Assembly: GCF_001625215.2 (NCBI RefSeq)
Contig: NC_030381.2
Coordinates: 40,980,689-41,044,688, forward strand
Length of the DNA stretch: 64,000 nt
Direction: 5' to 3'
Origin: Daucus carota subsp. sativus
Lineage: Eukaryota > Streptophyta > Magnoliopsida > Apiales > Apiaceae
Below, piece after piece: positions 42,965 to 52,928 of this stretch. Every line of letters starts with the position of its first letter. Within the stretch, counting starts at the first letter, position 1. A model generated the notes under the pieces. The model ran no database searches. It saw only the letters and a list, made by a program, of their open reading frames with translations, and was not told the origin of the DNA. A program made the position numbers and the translations under genes.

Positions 42965-44980
42965 TCATGCACTCGTTACTGCAGCCTGATATTGATCTGT
43001 AACCACATTATTGAATTTTCCACTAGACCTCCCAGCTTTAAAACTACCATATCTTAAAGGTTTTGGTTGGAAAAGGGACATAAGTGTTTGCTCCAATGAC
43101 TGAGCTGTGAACTTTGCATACTTGCTGGCACTTGCATCTTGTTCAACTAGTGGGCCATAGTTCTGCATGTAACTTCGGTAAACCGGCACAATTGCCTGCA
43201 CAATAATCTGGCATGTCTTCTCCCGCAGATCTTTATCTGAAATTACCCAGTTCGAGTGTTTCTTGTACATGTCATCAAATGCTTCATTGAAGGCTTTCAG
43301 TCTTTTCTTAACAAGATCTCGGGCAGTGGCTCGACCTCCAGAAAAAAGAATCAAACCTTCTCTACTTAATAGTGCTGGGAGCTTTTGCCAGCTTTCTCTA
43401 AAGTAGGCAGTAGAAAAGGACTCCTTGTCTTGTTCATGCTCCTTCAACCAGAAATCGCCCAATAGGCCCCCAAGTTTTGTGCCTTTTAAGTGCTTAAAGA
43501 GGTGCCAATGATTGTTCATCAGGAATAGATGTGATAAGGAAGGATCACTATATGCCTTGGACCATGTCTCCAAATTCACCTCAATGGATTTAATTAATTT
43601 AAGAAGTTCATCAACAAGGAGCCTTTCTTGAAACTTTTCATGCTTCCAACTCCGTTCAATGGCCAGGGCTTGGGTCAGGATTGGCTTATAATCATCCCCA
43701 AGAAGCCTATTACAATAATCAGTAATGAAACTCACTAGTCTCGGAACACTACCATCTGTTGGAGGTGGACTGTCTCTTTGCAGTTCCACTTGAACCGAGA
43801 GTTCCCAAAAGATTTCACAAGATCCTTCAATCACCCTCTTGATAAGATCCCTAGTAAGATTTTGAATTTCAGCACAGGCAGCACCACCAAAAAGGCGGTT
43901 AAAATCCAACCTCAGCTTGTTTAAAGATGCAAAAATGTCCAACAGCTTCAGTAGCTTTATAGGATCCTTCTTACTCTCTGTAACAGTTTTGCCAAATTGA
44001 AGAAAAGCAAGCATACCTGCTTGGGCAGCTATTTTAGCAAAACAATCCCTCCACACATCTAATCCCATTCTTTCAAAGACATCATTACAAAGTTTGTACT
44101 CAGCCTCAAATAGATGCTTCACTGCAAACTCCAAATGTCTACTCCACTTAGCAATGTAACCCTCTATACTCTGAACATTATTAAACTCAGAGATGGTTAT
44201 CTCAAGGTAATCCAATTTGAGTGCCTGCAGACTAGCTCTAACATTTGAGCTACGAACTTCAACATAGATAGAAATACACTTTTCAAGTCTGTCGTTAGCG
44301 ATTAATCTCTCAAAAATTGCCTGCAGTTTGGTAATAACAGGTACAGGTAGTTGTGAAGGAGCTATGCAAGCTTGTTCTTCAAGAGATGATTGTGACGACA
44401 TCGGCAAAGGAACACTATTCTCCATTAGTAACCTCCGGAATTCCTTCTCCAATCTGTCCAATGCAGCCTCGAGAAGGCCACCATCAAGACGACCCTTTTC
44501 CTCATTCTTCTGCAATTCCCTAAGATACTTCAGCGCCTTCTTTAAATTCGAGATATACCTCCCATCAGCAATCTTATAATCCTCCAAGTACTCCACAATA
44601 TCATCCAACCATTGAATTGCCATCTCACAATTATCCCCTAAAAACCTTAATGCCTCTTCCAGCCTCTTAAGCACTGAAAGGTACCCAGAAAGATCCGATT
44701 GAGGATCAGATAACGACTTCTCAAGCCCATGAATTGCATCAAAAACCCTAAGAACTGCAGCAGCAGGAACAACAGCTTGATTTATATGACCGCCAACAGC
44801 ATCAAGTGATTCCTCCTGTGCACGAATTGGACGTACTGCAGCTTCCAAGTAAGGCAGCCTTTGACTGATCTCTTCTAACCTAGGCCCAGATTTCTCAATA
44901 GAATCCCCCAAAACTTTAGTTTTCTCTAAGCTAAATTTCAATGAATTCTTAGCAGCTATCAACTTCTCCACTGAATCCAT
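42965..44980 (-). CDS. EXO70G: Exocyst subunit EXO70, G clade, 671 aa, intronless
   Basis: One uninterrupted exon. The first in-frame ATG is at 44980 (MDSVEKLIAAKNSLKFSLEK); the six upstream codons that stay open begin with TTG and are not a start. The N-terminal third is helical and coiled (RLPYLEAAVRPIRAQEESL, VFDAIHGLEKSL). The C-terminal two thirds form the EXO70 domain (SNVRASLQALKLDYLEITIS, FGKTVTESKKDPIKLLKLLD, MNNHWHLFKHLKGTKLG, YRSYMQNYGPLVEQDASASK). EXO70 binds phosphoinositides and directs the exocyst to sites of vesicle tethering at the plasma membrane. The intronless structure, length near 670-690 aa and conserved N-terminal blocks fit the plant EXO70G clade rather than multi-exon EXO70A. 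A leader intron is possible: on the minus strand a GTAAGT donor lies near 45350 and a TCATAG acceptor just before the ATG. Confidence 0.93.
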   Translation of the reverse strand: MDSVEKLIAAKNSLKFSLEKTKVLGDSIEKSGPRLEEISQRLPYLEAAVRPIRAQEESLDAVGGHINQAVVPAAAVLRVFDAIHGLEKSLSDPQSDLSGYLSVLKRLEEALRFLGDNCEMAIQWLDDIVEYLEDYKIADGRYISNLKKALKYLRELQKNEEKGRLDGGLLEAALDRLEKEFRRLLMENSVPLPMSSQSSLEEQACIAPSQLPVPVITKLQAIFERLIANDRLEKCISIYVEVRSSNVRASLQALKLDYLEITISEFNNVQSIEGYIAKWSRHLEFAVKHLFEAEYKLCNDVFERMGLDVWRDCFAKIAAQAGMLAFLQFGKTVTESKKDPIKLLKLLDIFASLNKLRLDFNRLFGGAACAEIQNLTRDLIKRVIEGSCEIFWELSVQVELQRDSPPPTDGSVPRLVSFITDYCNRLLGDDYKPILTQALAIERSWKHEKFQERLLVDELLKLIKSIEVNLETWSKAYSDPSLSHLFLMNNHWHLFKHLKGTKLGGLLGDFWLKEHEQDKESFSTAYFRESWQKLPALLSREGLILFSGGRATARDLVKKRLKAFNEAFDDMYKKHSNWVISDKDLREKTCQIIVQAIVPVYRSYMQNYGPLVEQDASASKYAKFTAQSLEQTLMSLFQPKPLRYGSFKAGRSSGKFNNVVTDQYQAAVTSA

Positions 44981-45500
44981 CCTTCTATGAAATCCCAAAC
45001 CAAATACACTTCTTGATTAACAAAGCACACCAACCATAAACAACCCAAAAACCCACAAAAAAAACACTAAAATCAGTATCCCACAAAAGGTTAACAACTT
45101 AAAACAAACACAATAATTGAATCACAAAAAATAGCAACAATCAAGAATCCAAATTTACTCTCAACCCAGTTCTTGATTCACAAAACCCACAAAATTATGG
45201 TTCCAGAAGACTAAAGCCTGAAACTTTTCAACACCCAACTTGCAAAAAAACACAAAAACTAAAAAAACAGAGAGTAAATCCAAGAAGAAGAAAAAGCTAA
45301 ATTTTTAATCAACCCAGATTCGAAAAGAGAAGTGGGAAGTAGAAAACTTACAGCAGTTAAGAGAGAGATGTTGGGATGAAAAGTAGATTACTCATGGCAG
45401 TATATACTTCACGAATCAAAGGGCTTAGATGTAAAGTGTTTGTGTGTATAAATTGGGTTATGATTAAGGGGGAGAAGAAGAGGAGAGAGAGGTAAAGAGA
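44981..45500 (-). promoter_or_regulatory. 5' leader and promoter-proximal region of EXO70G
   Basis: The A-rich 45001-45340 interval (T-rich on the coding strand) may be a leader intron with donor near 45350. GA-rich runs at 45470-45500 read as CT-rich leader on the minus strand. Confidence 0.4.
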
Positions 45501-48500
45501 AAAATAAAGTAAACAAAAAGAAAGTTTTTTGGTTAAATTAATTTGTGTGATTTCTTACAGTCTGTTTTCTTCACAAACTCCCTTCCTGGCTTGCTTATCT
45601 AAATTACCAACGCCTTTAAATTAAAATGATTATAAGTGTACTTAATTGATTTCGGGGTGTATGAGCACGCAGAATCCAACGATCGTTTTATTGGGAAATT
45701 TTATTTTTATCAAAATTACATTTAGCAAAATATTATTTGTTTAAATTATAAGTTGATACCTAAGATTCGAATTCAAATCAAATTTGAGAGATTTGTAATT
45801 AATTAAAGGGAATTTATCAAACTTAAATCTTTTTTATTTTTAATTTGTAGAATACGGTCTTCTCCCTCTTTCATTTTTACTTTTTCGATTCATTTTTATT
45901 TCAAAAATATGATTTTTTTTTTTTCACTTTATGTGTTAGTTTCATCACCATTCATGTATACAAATACAAGCACAAACTCATTTAAATCTGCTTCTACATA
46001 TTCTCATATCAGATTTTATATATGTCTCCATATCTTTATATAACAGATTTAAACTATGTCAATAATTATACAATTTACAGCACCGATATTAAATGATATA
46101 ACATTTTCAATGTTCGATTATGTTAGCGATTATATTATTGATGTATTTTTAAAATTTGATCAAACATGAAAATAAAATATACAAAAACATAAGTTTCAAC
46201 ATGTGTTTTGATTGATAAATCTGATTATGTATTAAATTGAAATGATTTACGTAAAGAGGATTTGTAAAAATTTGTTGATTAATTAGTTGATGTATGTGTT
46301 CTTGTTTTTTTATCTATCTTTTTCCTTCTCATTTGCATGAATTAGACTCTTTGATTAAATAGAAAAGTTGCAACAAGTTTTTATTGGTTGATATAACAAT
46401 TTATCTTTTGTATTCATCTTACTTATGTAATATTTTGGTTGCGACAACTTTTAACTTTAATAATGACAACAAGTTTTATTTCGGGTGTATACAGAGAAGC
46501 ACCAGATATGTTATCATTTTCAAATAATGGAGACTCAAGTATTTATGTTGATTGTTCTTTAGTGTTTACAAAAATTCTCTTGATATAAATTTGTTGGTTG
46601 CGTTTGTCTTATTCTTGTTACTGATGTCAATATAGGCCTCACAGGAATGATATGATCTAAGTCGTTTTAAAAAATTCTTTTGAATAGTTGTTTTGTGGTT
46701 GCAAGTTGATTGCTAACAATTGCATATATGGTTGCCGGATATTTATGATTGTATGAAAATGAGTTTATAATCACTTGTAGTTATGGGTGAACATTCGATT
46801 CGGTTATCCGAAAAACAAAATGATTAATCGAAAAAAATGGGTTAAGTAAATCAAAATAAGTATTTCGGTTTGGCAGCAAAAAAAATCTAAATTTCGGTTT
46901 TTTTTTTGATAATGAGAATGAATCTCAACAAAAATGATCCGGCAATTCACCGAGATAATTCTTTCATTCAAGAAAGCTTATCATCTAACCATCGGACATG
47001 CAAAATGACCGGGGAAATTTAGATAATAAAACTTTAATGTCCGAAAAGAAAAACCCGTCTTCTTCCAAGCATCCTGAAAATATAAACAAAAGAAACAAAG
47101 AGAATATAAGTCTATATATATATAACTGATTATATATATATATATTATTAAAAAATAAAGAATAATATATCCAATAACTAATAATATTATCATTCAACTA
47201 GTGAAAAAGAAAATTAAGTAAAGTCTCAACCAAAGATGGATCTTTGGTGAGACACTAATGAAAAGATAATATACCGAAAATATAATATAACAATTATTAA
47301 CAAGCCAACAAAGTGGCACATAATTGCAGCCAACAAAGTGGCACATAAATGTCTCTTACAAGCCAAAAATAAGCCATCAAACATTGTCAACCATAAATGG
47401 TACAAAATTAGCCATCAATAGATGCACAACTAACGTACGAACTCATTAAATGACAATCAAGACAATTTCAAAAAATTCAAATAATTTCCATATATGCAAA
47501 AGAATCAACTTTAAAGTGATAAAAGAAATTTTAATAAGGAAAATTAAAATTTTTATATAAAATCCTTATAACATTTAAGTAAAATATCAATCAATGATGA
47601 GAATATAACAATTACTAAAAAGGTTGATATCTAAATTTAAAATATATATAAAAAAAGAGTCGATCACTATTTAAGGAAATATCGCATAATACAAATTCCT
47701 TATGTTACAACCAAAATCATTAAAACATTAAATGTAGACAATTAAAAACTGAAAATTTAATACAATTATACAAAACTGAAATCATAAATTATGCCATAAT
47801 TTTAGTCAAAAATTTTACAGCCGGAAACCACCATCGCAAACTACCGTTAGACCACCATCATCTCAAAAATACAACATGTTAACACTAAATCAAAACGTAT
47901 TAGTGGTTGTGGTTGTATAGAATTTAATCTTATGCAAGCAATATCACAATGCACAAGATGAATAACAATATTAAGATTAGATGCACATATCTAAATTATT
48001 AACAGATCACATAAACAAGTAAGATTGTGAATTAGAAAGAGTACACCTTGATTTTGTGGAGTATGTTCACACAAAATGAGTCATTTTCAAATATGATCCG
48101 TCTTTTAAAGATATCCTTCAAAGATTATCTGCTGGAGACAACGGGGGACGGAGGAGGGAGGCATCCTTCACTATTTCTAACCGCGATTTGAAAATGTGCC
48201 AGACGTGAAAAAGAAAGCTCCAGCATCTTCCGTCCTCAATCCACCTTTTTCTCTGATTGCTGAGTGTAGTCGCAATATACAGAAGACACCATACTTAGCA
48301 ATTTGCATATAATCATCAGCCATAATAATCAAAAACAAACCGCCAGTCGGAGAGGATAGTTAAGTTTTGTAGTGTTGGTTTTGTACTTATACCCTTAATC
48401 TTCTGATAAAGGCGATATCCCACCTCCTTCAGAGCTCCGCCTTCTGTACATGACATGCCCACAGGATTTATATTCTTTTATTAGAAATGTAACTAATTAA

Positions 48501-48590
48501 CATGTAAATTTCGGGTTTTAACTGCGGCAAATCATTCATTTAACTAAATTACAATATGATTTTATTAATATTTTAGTATCTAAGAGCCCA
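45501..48590. other. Long AT-rich intergenic region without recognisable genes
   Basis: About 3 kb of low-complexity AT sequence with TA-dinucleotide runs (47110-47150) and short direct duplications (for example CAACAAAGTGGCACATAA at about 47307 and 47328). It probably holds decayed transposons, but no termini or protein homology could be identified by eye. Confidence 0.45.
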
Positions 48591-48979
48591 ATAGATTACC
48601 TAAACTTGCTCCTAAACTTACATTTAGGTAATGTACTAAAAACAAGCACTCCAACACTCTCCTAGTGGTTACTTAAATCACTAGCACAACCTCAGATCTC
48701 CTGGCCATTACCTATTTATAAGTAACCACTAGCCATTACCTATTTAATATTTATGAATAAAATAAGCATCTCTCTCTTTCTTTCTTTGTCTTTTCCCATC
48801 TTTTCTCCTTCTCTCTCTCAAATTTATTATTAAAATAATCTTAGGAGAACATATATACGGATTGCTATTGGAGTTGACACTAAAAGTAAATTACCTAAAT
48901 CACTAAGACTCACTAGAATTCATTATTTTATATTATTAATAAGTAATGAGATAGGTAACCTATTGGACTTGCTCTAACA
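48591..48979. mobile_element. MITE-like element with CCAATAGATTACCT inverted ends
   Basis: The left end AGAGCCCAATAGATTACCTA and the right end AGGTAACCTATTGGACTTGC plus TCT are inverted copies, the left one lacking a few bases (AAGT). The interior repeats TTACCTA, ACTAG and CATTACCTATTTA words. No target duplication was found. Confidence 0.5.
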
Positions 48980-49789
48980 TAAATATATATTTATATATTA
49001 TATTATACTTCACCGTTTACGCTATACTAACATAGCCGATATTGTTGGATTTCAGTAATTACCAGCGAAGCCCAAAATCTTAATCGAACATTCGATTCCT
49101 TGAAGGCTTAAGCCTTAAATTCGCGAATCTAGTTAAAGAATCTATCAATCGAAGTCCTAAATCTAAGGTAAATCTTTCGATTGATTCCTTTTTTAGTTGA
49201 ATCACGACTTAGTGACTTAATGTCTTAATTTGATTTGCTCATGTTAACTAATTTGCGTGAGGCCGCGAGTTATTTTCTTGTTTTGATTGATTTTCTGTTT
49301 TCGTGTTAAAGAATTATAAGTTTTTTTTTTTTTTTTTTTTTGAAATAGAAAGAATTATAAGTTGATTTGATGTTGTGGAGAGCAAGTAGAATTTTAAATG
49401 TTGTGCTCAGCTTGTGCTCGACTTAGTTAATGACTTAGTGACTTAATGAGTTTTGGCATACTAAGTAGTTAACTATCTACTAACTAGTGTTTAGCGTGTT
49501 GAGTTGAGTAACATTGTTGTGTCCTTGTGATCATTGTCCAACTATACTGAATTAGAGACATAAAGTGACTATACTGCACAATAGTAACTATATTGTTTGA
49601 TTCCGTTATTATGTATTTATGTGTGACTGAGACTGTTGAATACAATTTTATAAGTACAAGTGTAAACTGTGAAGGATGTGTCATTGTGCTACTGGCCTAC
49701 TGTTTGCTTTTTTAGTTAATTTTGTTTTGTTTTGTTAAGTAGCTAATTTATTTACAGAAATAACTAATATATATTTGTAATTTTTAGAT

Positions 49790-50240
49790 GGAAAACGAGA
49801 GAGATTACTAAGAAGAACTTGAAGCACAAACTAAAATCGTGGCTTCAAAAGAGGAAGCCGATCGAATCTAGAAGTAATGTATGGGATCACTACATCAAAA
49901 TTAGTGATGAAAACGACAATAGTAAGAATGGTAAGTGCAAATATTTTTGCCAAGTATTTAAGTGTCAATACTTCAAAAAATGGTACCAATAATTTACACA
50001 ATCATTGAAATCTTGTAAGTCATTTAATGTTGAGGGTCGTCAAATAAAATTAGTTTTTCAAGCTAACAAGGATGACACTTCATTAATTACTTGGACTTTT
50101 GACAAAGATTTGGCCAGTGAAAAATATACCAAAATGATTATTGATGAGTAACCATTCAAACTTGGGAAATGTTAAGGTTTCAAAGAATTTAAGGCTACTG
50201 TGTAACCCATGTTTCAAATTCCGTCTGAATGGACGGTTTG
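49790..50240 (+). pseudogene. hAT transposase fragment (BED finger part), plus strand, broken
   Basis: The plus strand encodes, with stops and frame breaks, the N-terminal part of a BED-finger hAT transposase: RSNVWDHYIKISDEN, then a cysteine-containing finger region (CKYFCQVFKCQYF) and RQIKLVFQANKDDTSLITW, FDKDLASEKYTKMIIDE. Several TAA and TGA codons interrupt it. It converges with the inverted copy at 50240-51255. Confidence 0.75.
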
Positions 50241-51255
50241 CCACATCTAGCATTTTATATGTCAAATTTCATCTAGTATCCACATGAAGAATTAAAGATT
50301 TTGAGTTTTTATTCTCTCATATATAATTCGCACATTCTATAAATAACGACTCTCTAGTGGGCGAATACCTCACATATTTAACCGCATTTCTCACCCTAAC
50401 AATCGACTCATTAAAGATCCTCAACCCATCTTTAACAATTAAATTTAGAATATAAGCAACACATCTCAAGTGTAAGGATTCACCATTTAACACACTGCTA
50501 TCTCAATTACCAATTTTATTGTCTCTTAATTTATCCAATACAACATTATTACGACTAACATTATCTACCGTGATAGATAACACCCTAGTAATTCCCCACT
50601 CCACCAACCACTACTCGATTGTCAATGCAATTGCCTTTCTTTTATGATTAAGAATTGGACAAAAGTTTAGTATTTTTTTTTACGCAATTTCCATTTTTTA
50701 TCAATAAAGTGTGTGGTTAAACACATACAATTAATTTTTTGATTGAAAGTCCATGTGTCTGTAGTTAGGCAAAGGTGTTGTGTTGGTTCAAGCAAAACGG
50801 CTCATAAATCATTTCTACAAAAAAAAACAAAAATAGATACCAAACCAATCACGTGCAACCGTCCATCTAGATGGAATTTGAAACATGAGTTGCACGATAG
50901 TCATAAATTCTCTAAAACCCGAACCTTCCCCAAACTTGAATGGTAACTCATCAACGATAATTATCTTGTTATATTTTTCTCTAGCCAAATTTTTGTCAAA
51001 AATCCAAGTAGTTAATGAAGTGCCATCCTTATTAGCTTGAAAAGCTAATTTTGTTTGGCGATCATGAAAATTAAATGACGATCCTCCAATTTTGATGTAG
51101 TTATCCCATACATTGCTTCTGGATTCAATTGACTTCCTCTTTCTATGATTTGAACCCATGGTTTCACTTTGTTGCTTCGAATTCTTCTTAATAGTCACCC
51201 TCATTTTCCATCTAAAAGTTGCTATTGAGAAAAACCGTTCCAATTTATAAAACAA
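50240..51255 (-). pseudogene. hAT transposase pseudogene (N-terminus and part of catalytic core), minus strand
   Basis: Read on the minus strand from 51255: RKRKSIESRSNVWDNYIKI, then KLAFQANKDGTSLTTW, NKIIIVDELPFKFGEGSGF, MFQIPSRWTVARD; next, in other frames with stops, TTDTWTFNQKINCMCLT, HFIDKKWKLRKKILNFCPI, ITVDNVSRNNVVLDKL, LHLRCVAYILNLIVKDGL and HVDTR, KMLDVAN. These are the conserved blocks of plant RICESLEEPER/DAYSLEEPER-type hAT transposases, including two of the catalytic acidic sites (TTDTWT and TVDN). The BED finger is deleted, stops break the frame and the C-terminal half with the dimerisation domain is missing. Confidence 0.8.
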
Positions 51256-51593
51256 TTTTTTACGTGATTTTTGGCAGAAAAACTATTTTTTTGTTGATTG
51301 CTATTACCGTCTTCCACAATCATTACCAATCAGAATCTCATATATTAATCTACTAATCGCTTATAATCCAATTTTTTATTTTATAAATAAATATTCATTT
51401 AAATTTAACCGAAACTTCACATTATAAATTATTTAAATGTGCCAAAAAAACATTAACACTGCTAACTTTTATTCTCAGCTGCACTAAATACAAAAGCGAT
51501 TATTGCCACCCCAACTAAATAAAACTCAAGACTCGCACAATAAAACACCGGTACCTGCATATCAATGCATCTCCCATGCACTTACATTCGACA

Positions 51594-51611
51594 CACACAC
51601 ACACACACACT
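51594..51611. repeat. (AC)n microsatellite beside the oleosin gene
   Basis: A short dinucleotide run ends about ten bases beyond the oleosin stop codon, in its 3' UTR. Confidence 0.85.
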
Positions 51612-51621
51612 ACAAAGCATC

Positions 51622-52071
51622 CTAAGCCTGGGTTTGGGGCTGTGTGGCCTCTGTAGCCTTTTGTTGCACGTAAGTTCCATATTCCTGAGCCCTCTCCTTC
51701 ATGTCCCTAGCCTTGTTTGCAATTCTGGACCTTGCATAGTCCAACTGGTCTGACCCTGGTGGGTGTTTTCCGGACACATAGTTATATATCCACGACAACA
51801 ATGAAATTGCTGCCACCCCGCATGTACCAGAAAACAAGAATCCAGCGGTCACCAAGCACACCACTATTCCGGCTGGGACCAAGATTGGGCTGAATAAAAC
51901 CAGGACAGGGGTGGCAATGACAAGGGCTAGCACTGTCCCGGTTAAGGTTAACCCGGCCAGGGCTACTAATGCAGCTCCGAATGTTGCAGCAGCCAAGAAC
52001 TTGAATGTTTTGTGTGAATTCTGAGGTGATCCTGCATGGTGAACTTGGCTCATTGGCTTTCTTTGATCCAT
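51622..52071 (-). CDS. OLE: Oleosin (seed oil-body structural protein), 149 aa
   Basis: Intronless frame from ATG 52071. A short polar N-terminus (about 22 residues) is followed by an uncharged hydrophobic core of about 70 residues (about 25-96). In its middle is the proline knot [12 protein letters not shown] at residues 55-66, a perfect P-x5-SP-x3-P match and the family hallmark. An amphipathic C-terminus ([19 protein letters not shown]) completes the typical three-part layout. Oleosins form a hairpin in the phospholipid monolayer of oil bodies and prevent coalescence in seeds and pollen. Length is in the usual 140-180 aa range. A TATA-like sequence about 80 bases upstream fits a short leader. 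Seed expression is expected for the family but is not shown by the sequence. Confidence 0.96.
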   Translation of the reverse strand: MDQRKPMSQVHHAGSPQNSHKTFKFLAAATFGAALVALAGLTLTGTVLALVIATPVLVLFSPILVPAGIVVCLVTAGFLFSGTCGVAAISLLSWIYNYVSGKHPPGSDQLDYARSRIANKARDMKERAQEYGTYVQQKATEATQPQTQA

Positions 52072-52148
52072 GACTACCGAAGACGGTGTTTAATCTGCAG
52101 TATATAGATCAATGTGAATGTGATGAGACCGATATGAGGAATGTGTGC

Positions 52149-52158
52149 ATATATATAG
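52149..52158 (-). promoter_or_regulatory. TATA box of the oleosin gene
   Basis: The minus strand reads CTATATATAT about 80 bases before the start codon. This would place the transcription start near 52120 and give a leader of about 50 nt. I saw no RY (CATGCA) element in the adjacent 300 bases. Confidence 0.55.
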
Positions 52159-52582
52159 AGGGAATAAATGTATAGGATTGTGAATTGTGAGGAAGATTGA
52201 CAGGGGCATCGAGATAGGGTTACCGTTCTACCTCGAAATGTGTAAAAGTGGTAAGGGTGTCTGGGGCCTTGAGGGTGCATTGCAGGACTGTGACTGATGA
52301 GCCTTACCCTTGTGTAGCTATCTTAGAATATCACATGTTGTCTTAAAAATACTCTATCCCCTCTGCCTCCAATAATGTCCTGCAACGCAGAGAGTGAGTG
52401 CTATTCTGCTATCCACCAGGGATCAATGTTTCAGCACAATAGTTTTCTATGACCGAATAATGTTGATCTATAGTTGTACATGACACAGTAATATTTGTTT
52501 CAGCAAGTTAGTTGGCAAGAGACCGTCTGGTGTACACAGTACTACCCTTGTTTTTCATAAATTTGTTTTCAGAAAATTAAAT

Positions 52583-52767
52583 CACCCTCGTAAAAGGGCC
52601 ATAGTAATATAGACACCTCATACGAAGTCTATGTAATCCTTTAAACCAAAAATCTCTCCTGCGGCCATATGAGTCACCCTTGTAAAAGGACCCATAGTAA
52701 AATAGACACCTCAGGCGAAGTTTATGTAATCCTTCAAACCAAATAAATCTTTTCTGTGGCCATATAA
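52583..52767. repeat. Tandem duplication, two copies, period 92 bp
   Basis: CACCCTCGTAAAAGG to GCGGCCATATGA (from 52583) is repeated from 52675 as CACCCTTGTAAAAGGA to GTGGCCATATA, with scattered differences. It lies between the oleosin gene and the membrane-protein gene. Confidence 0.9.
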
Positions 52768-52928
52768 ATAAACAATAATACAACTTTAGCTGCCATATGG
52801 GATAACAGCTATCAGCTTAACTACAGCTATCAGCTTTACTGGATTTGTGGTACAAGTTTCAGCTTACACATCAGGGGGAAAATCTCCAATTCTGTTGTGC
52901 ACTAATCTTAAAAGCTTAAAAAAATTGA

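Noticed and set aside
44981..44998. Upstream extension of the EXO70G frame by six codons
   Set aside because: It begins with TTG, not ATG; the first ATG in frame is 44980 and fits the family start.
52074..52280. Minus-strand open frame just upstream of oleosin
   Set aside because: It covers the oleosin TATA box and leader, has no family resemblance and ends before the oleosin start.
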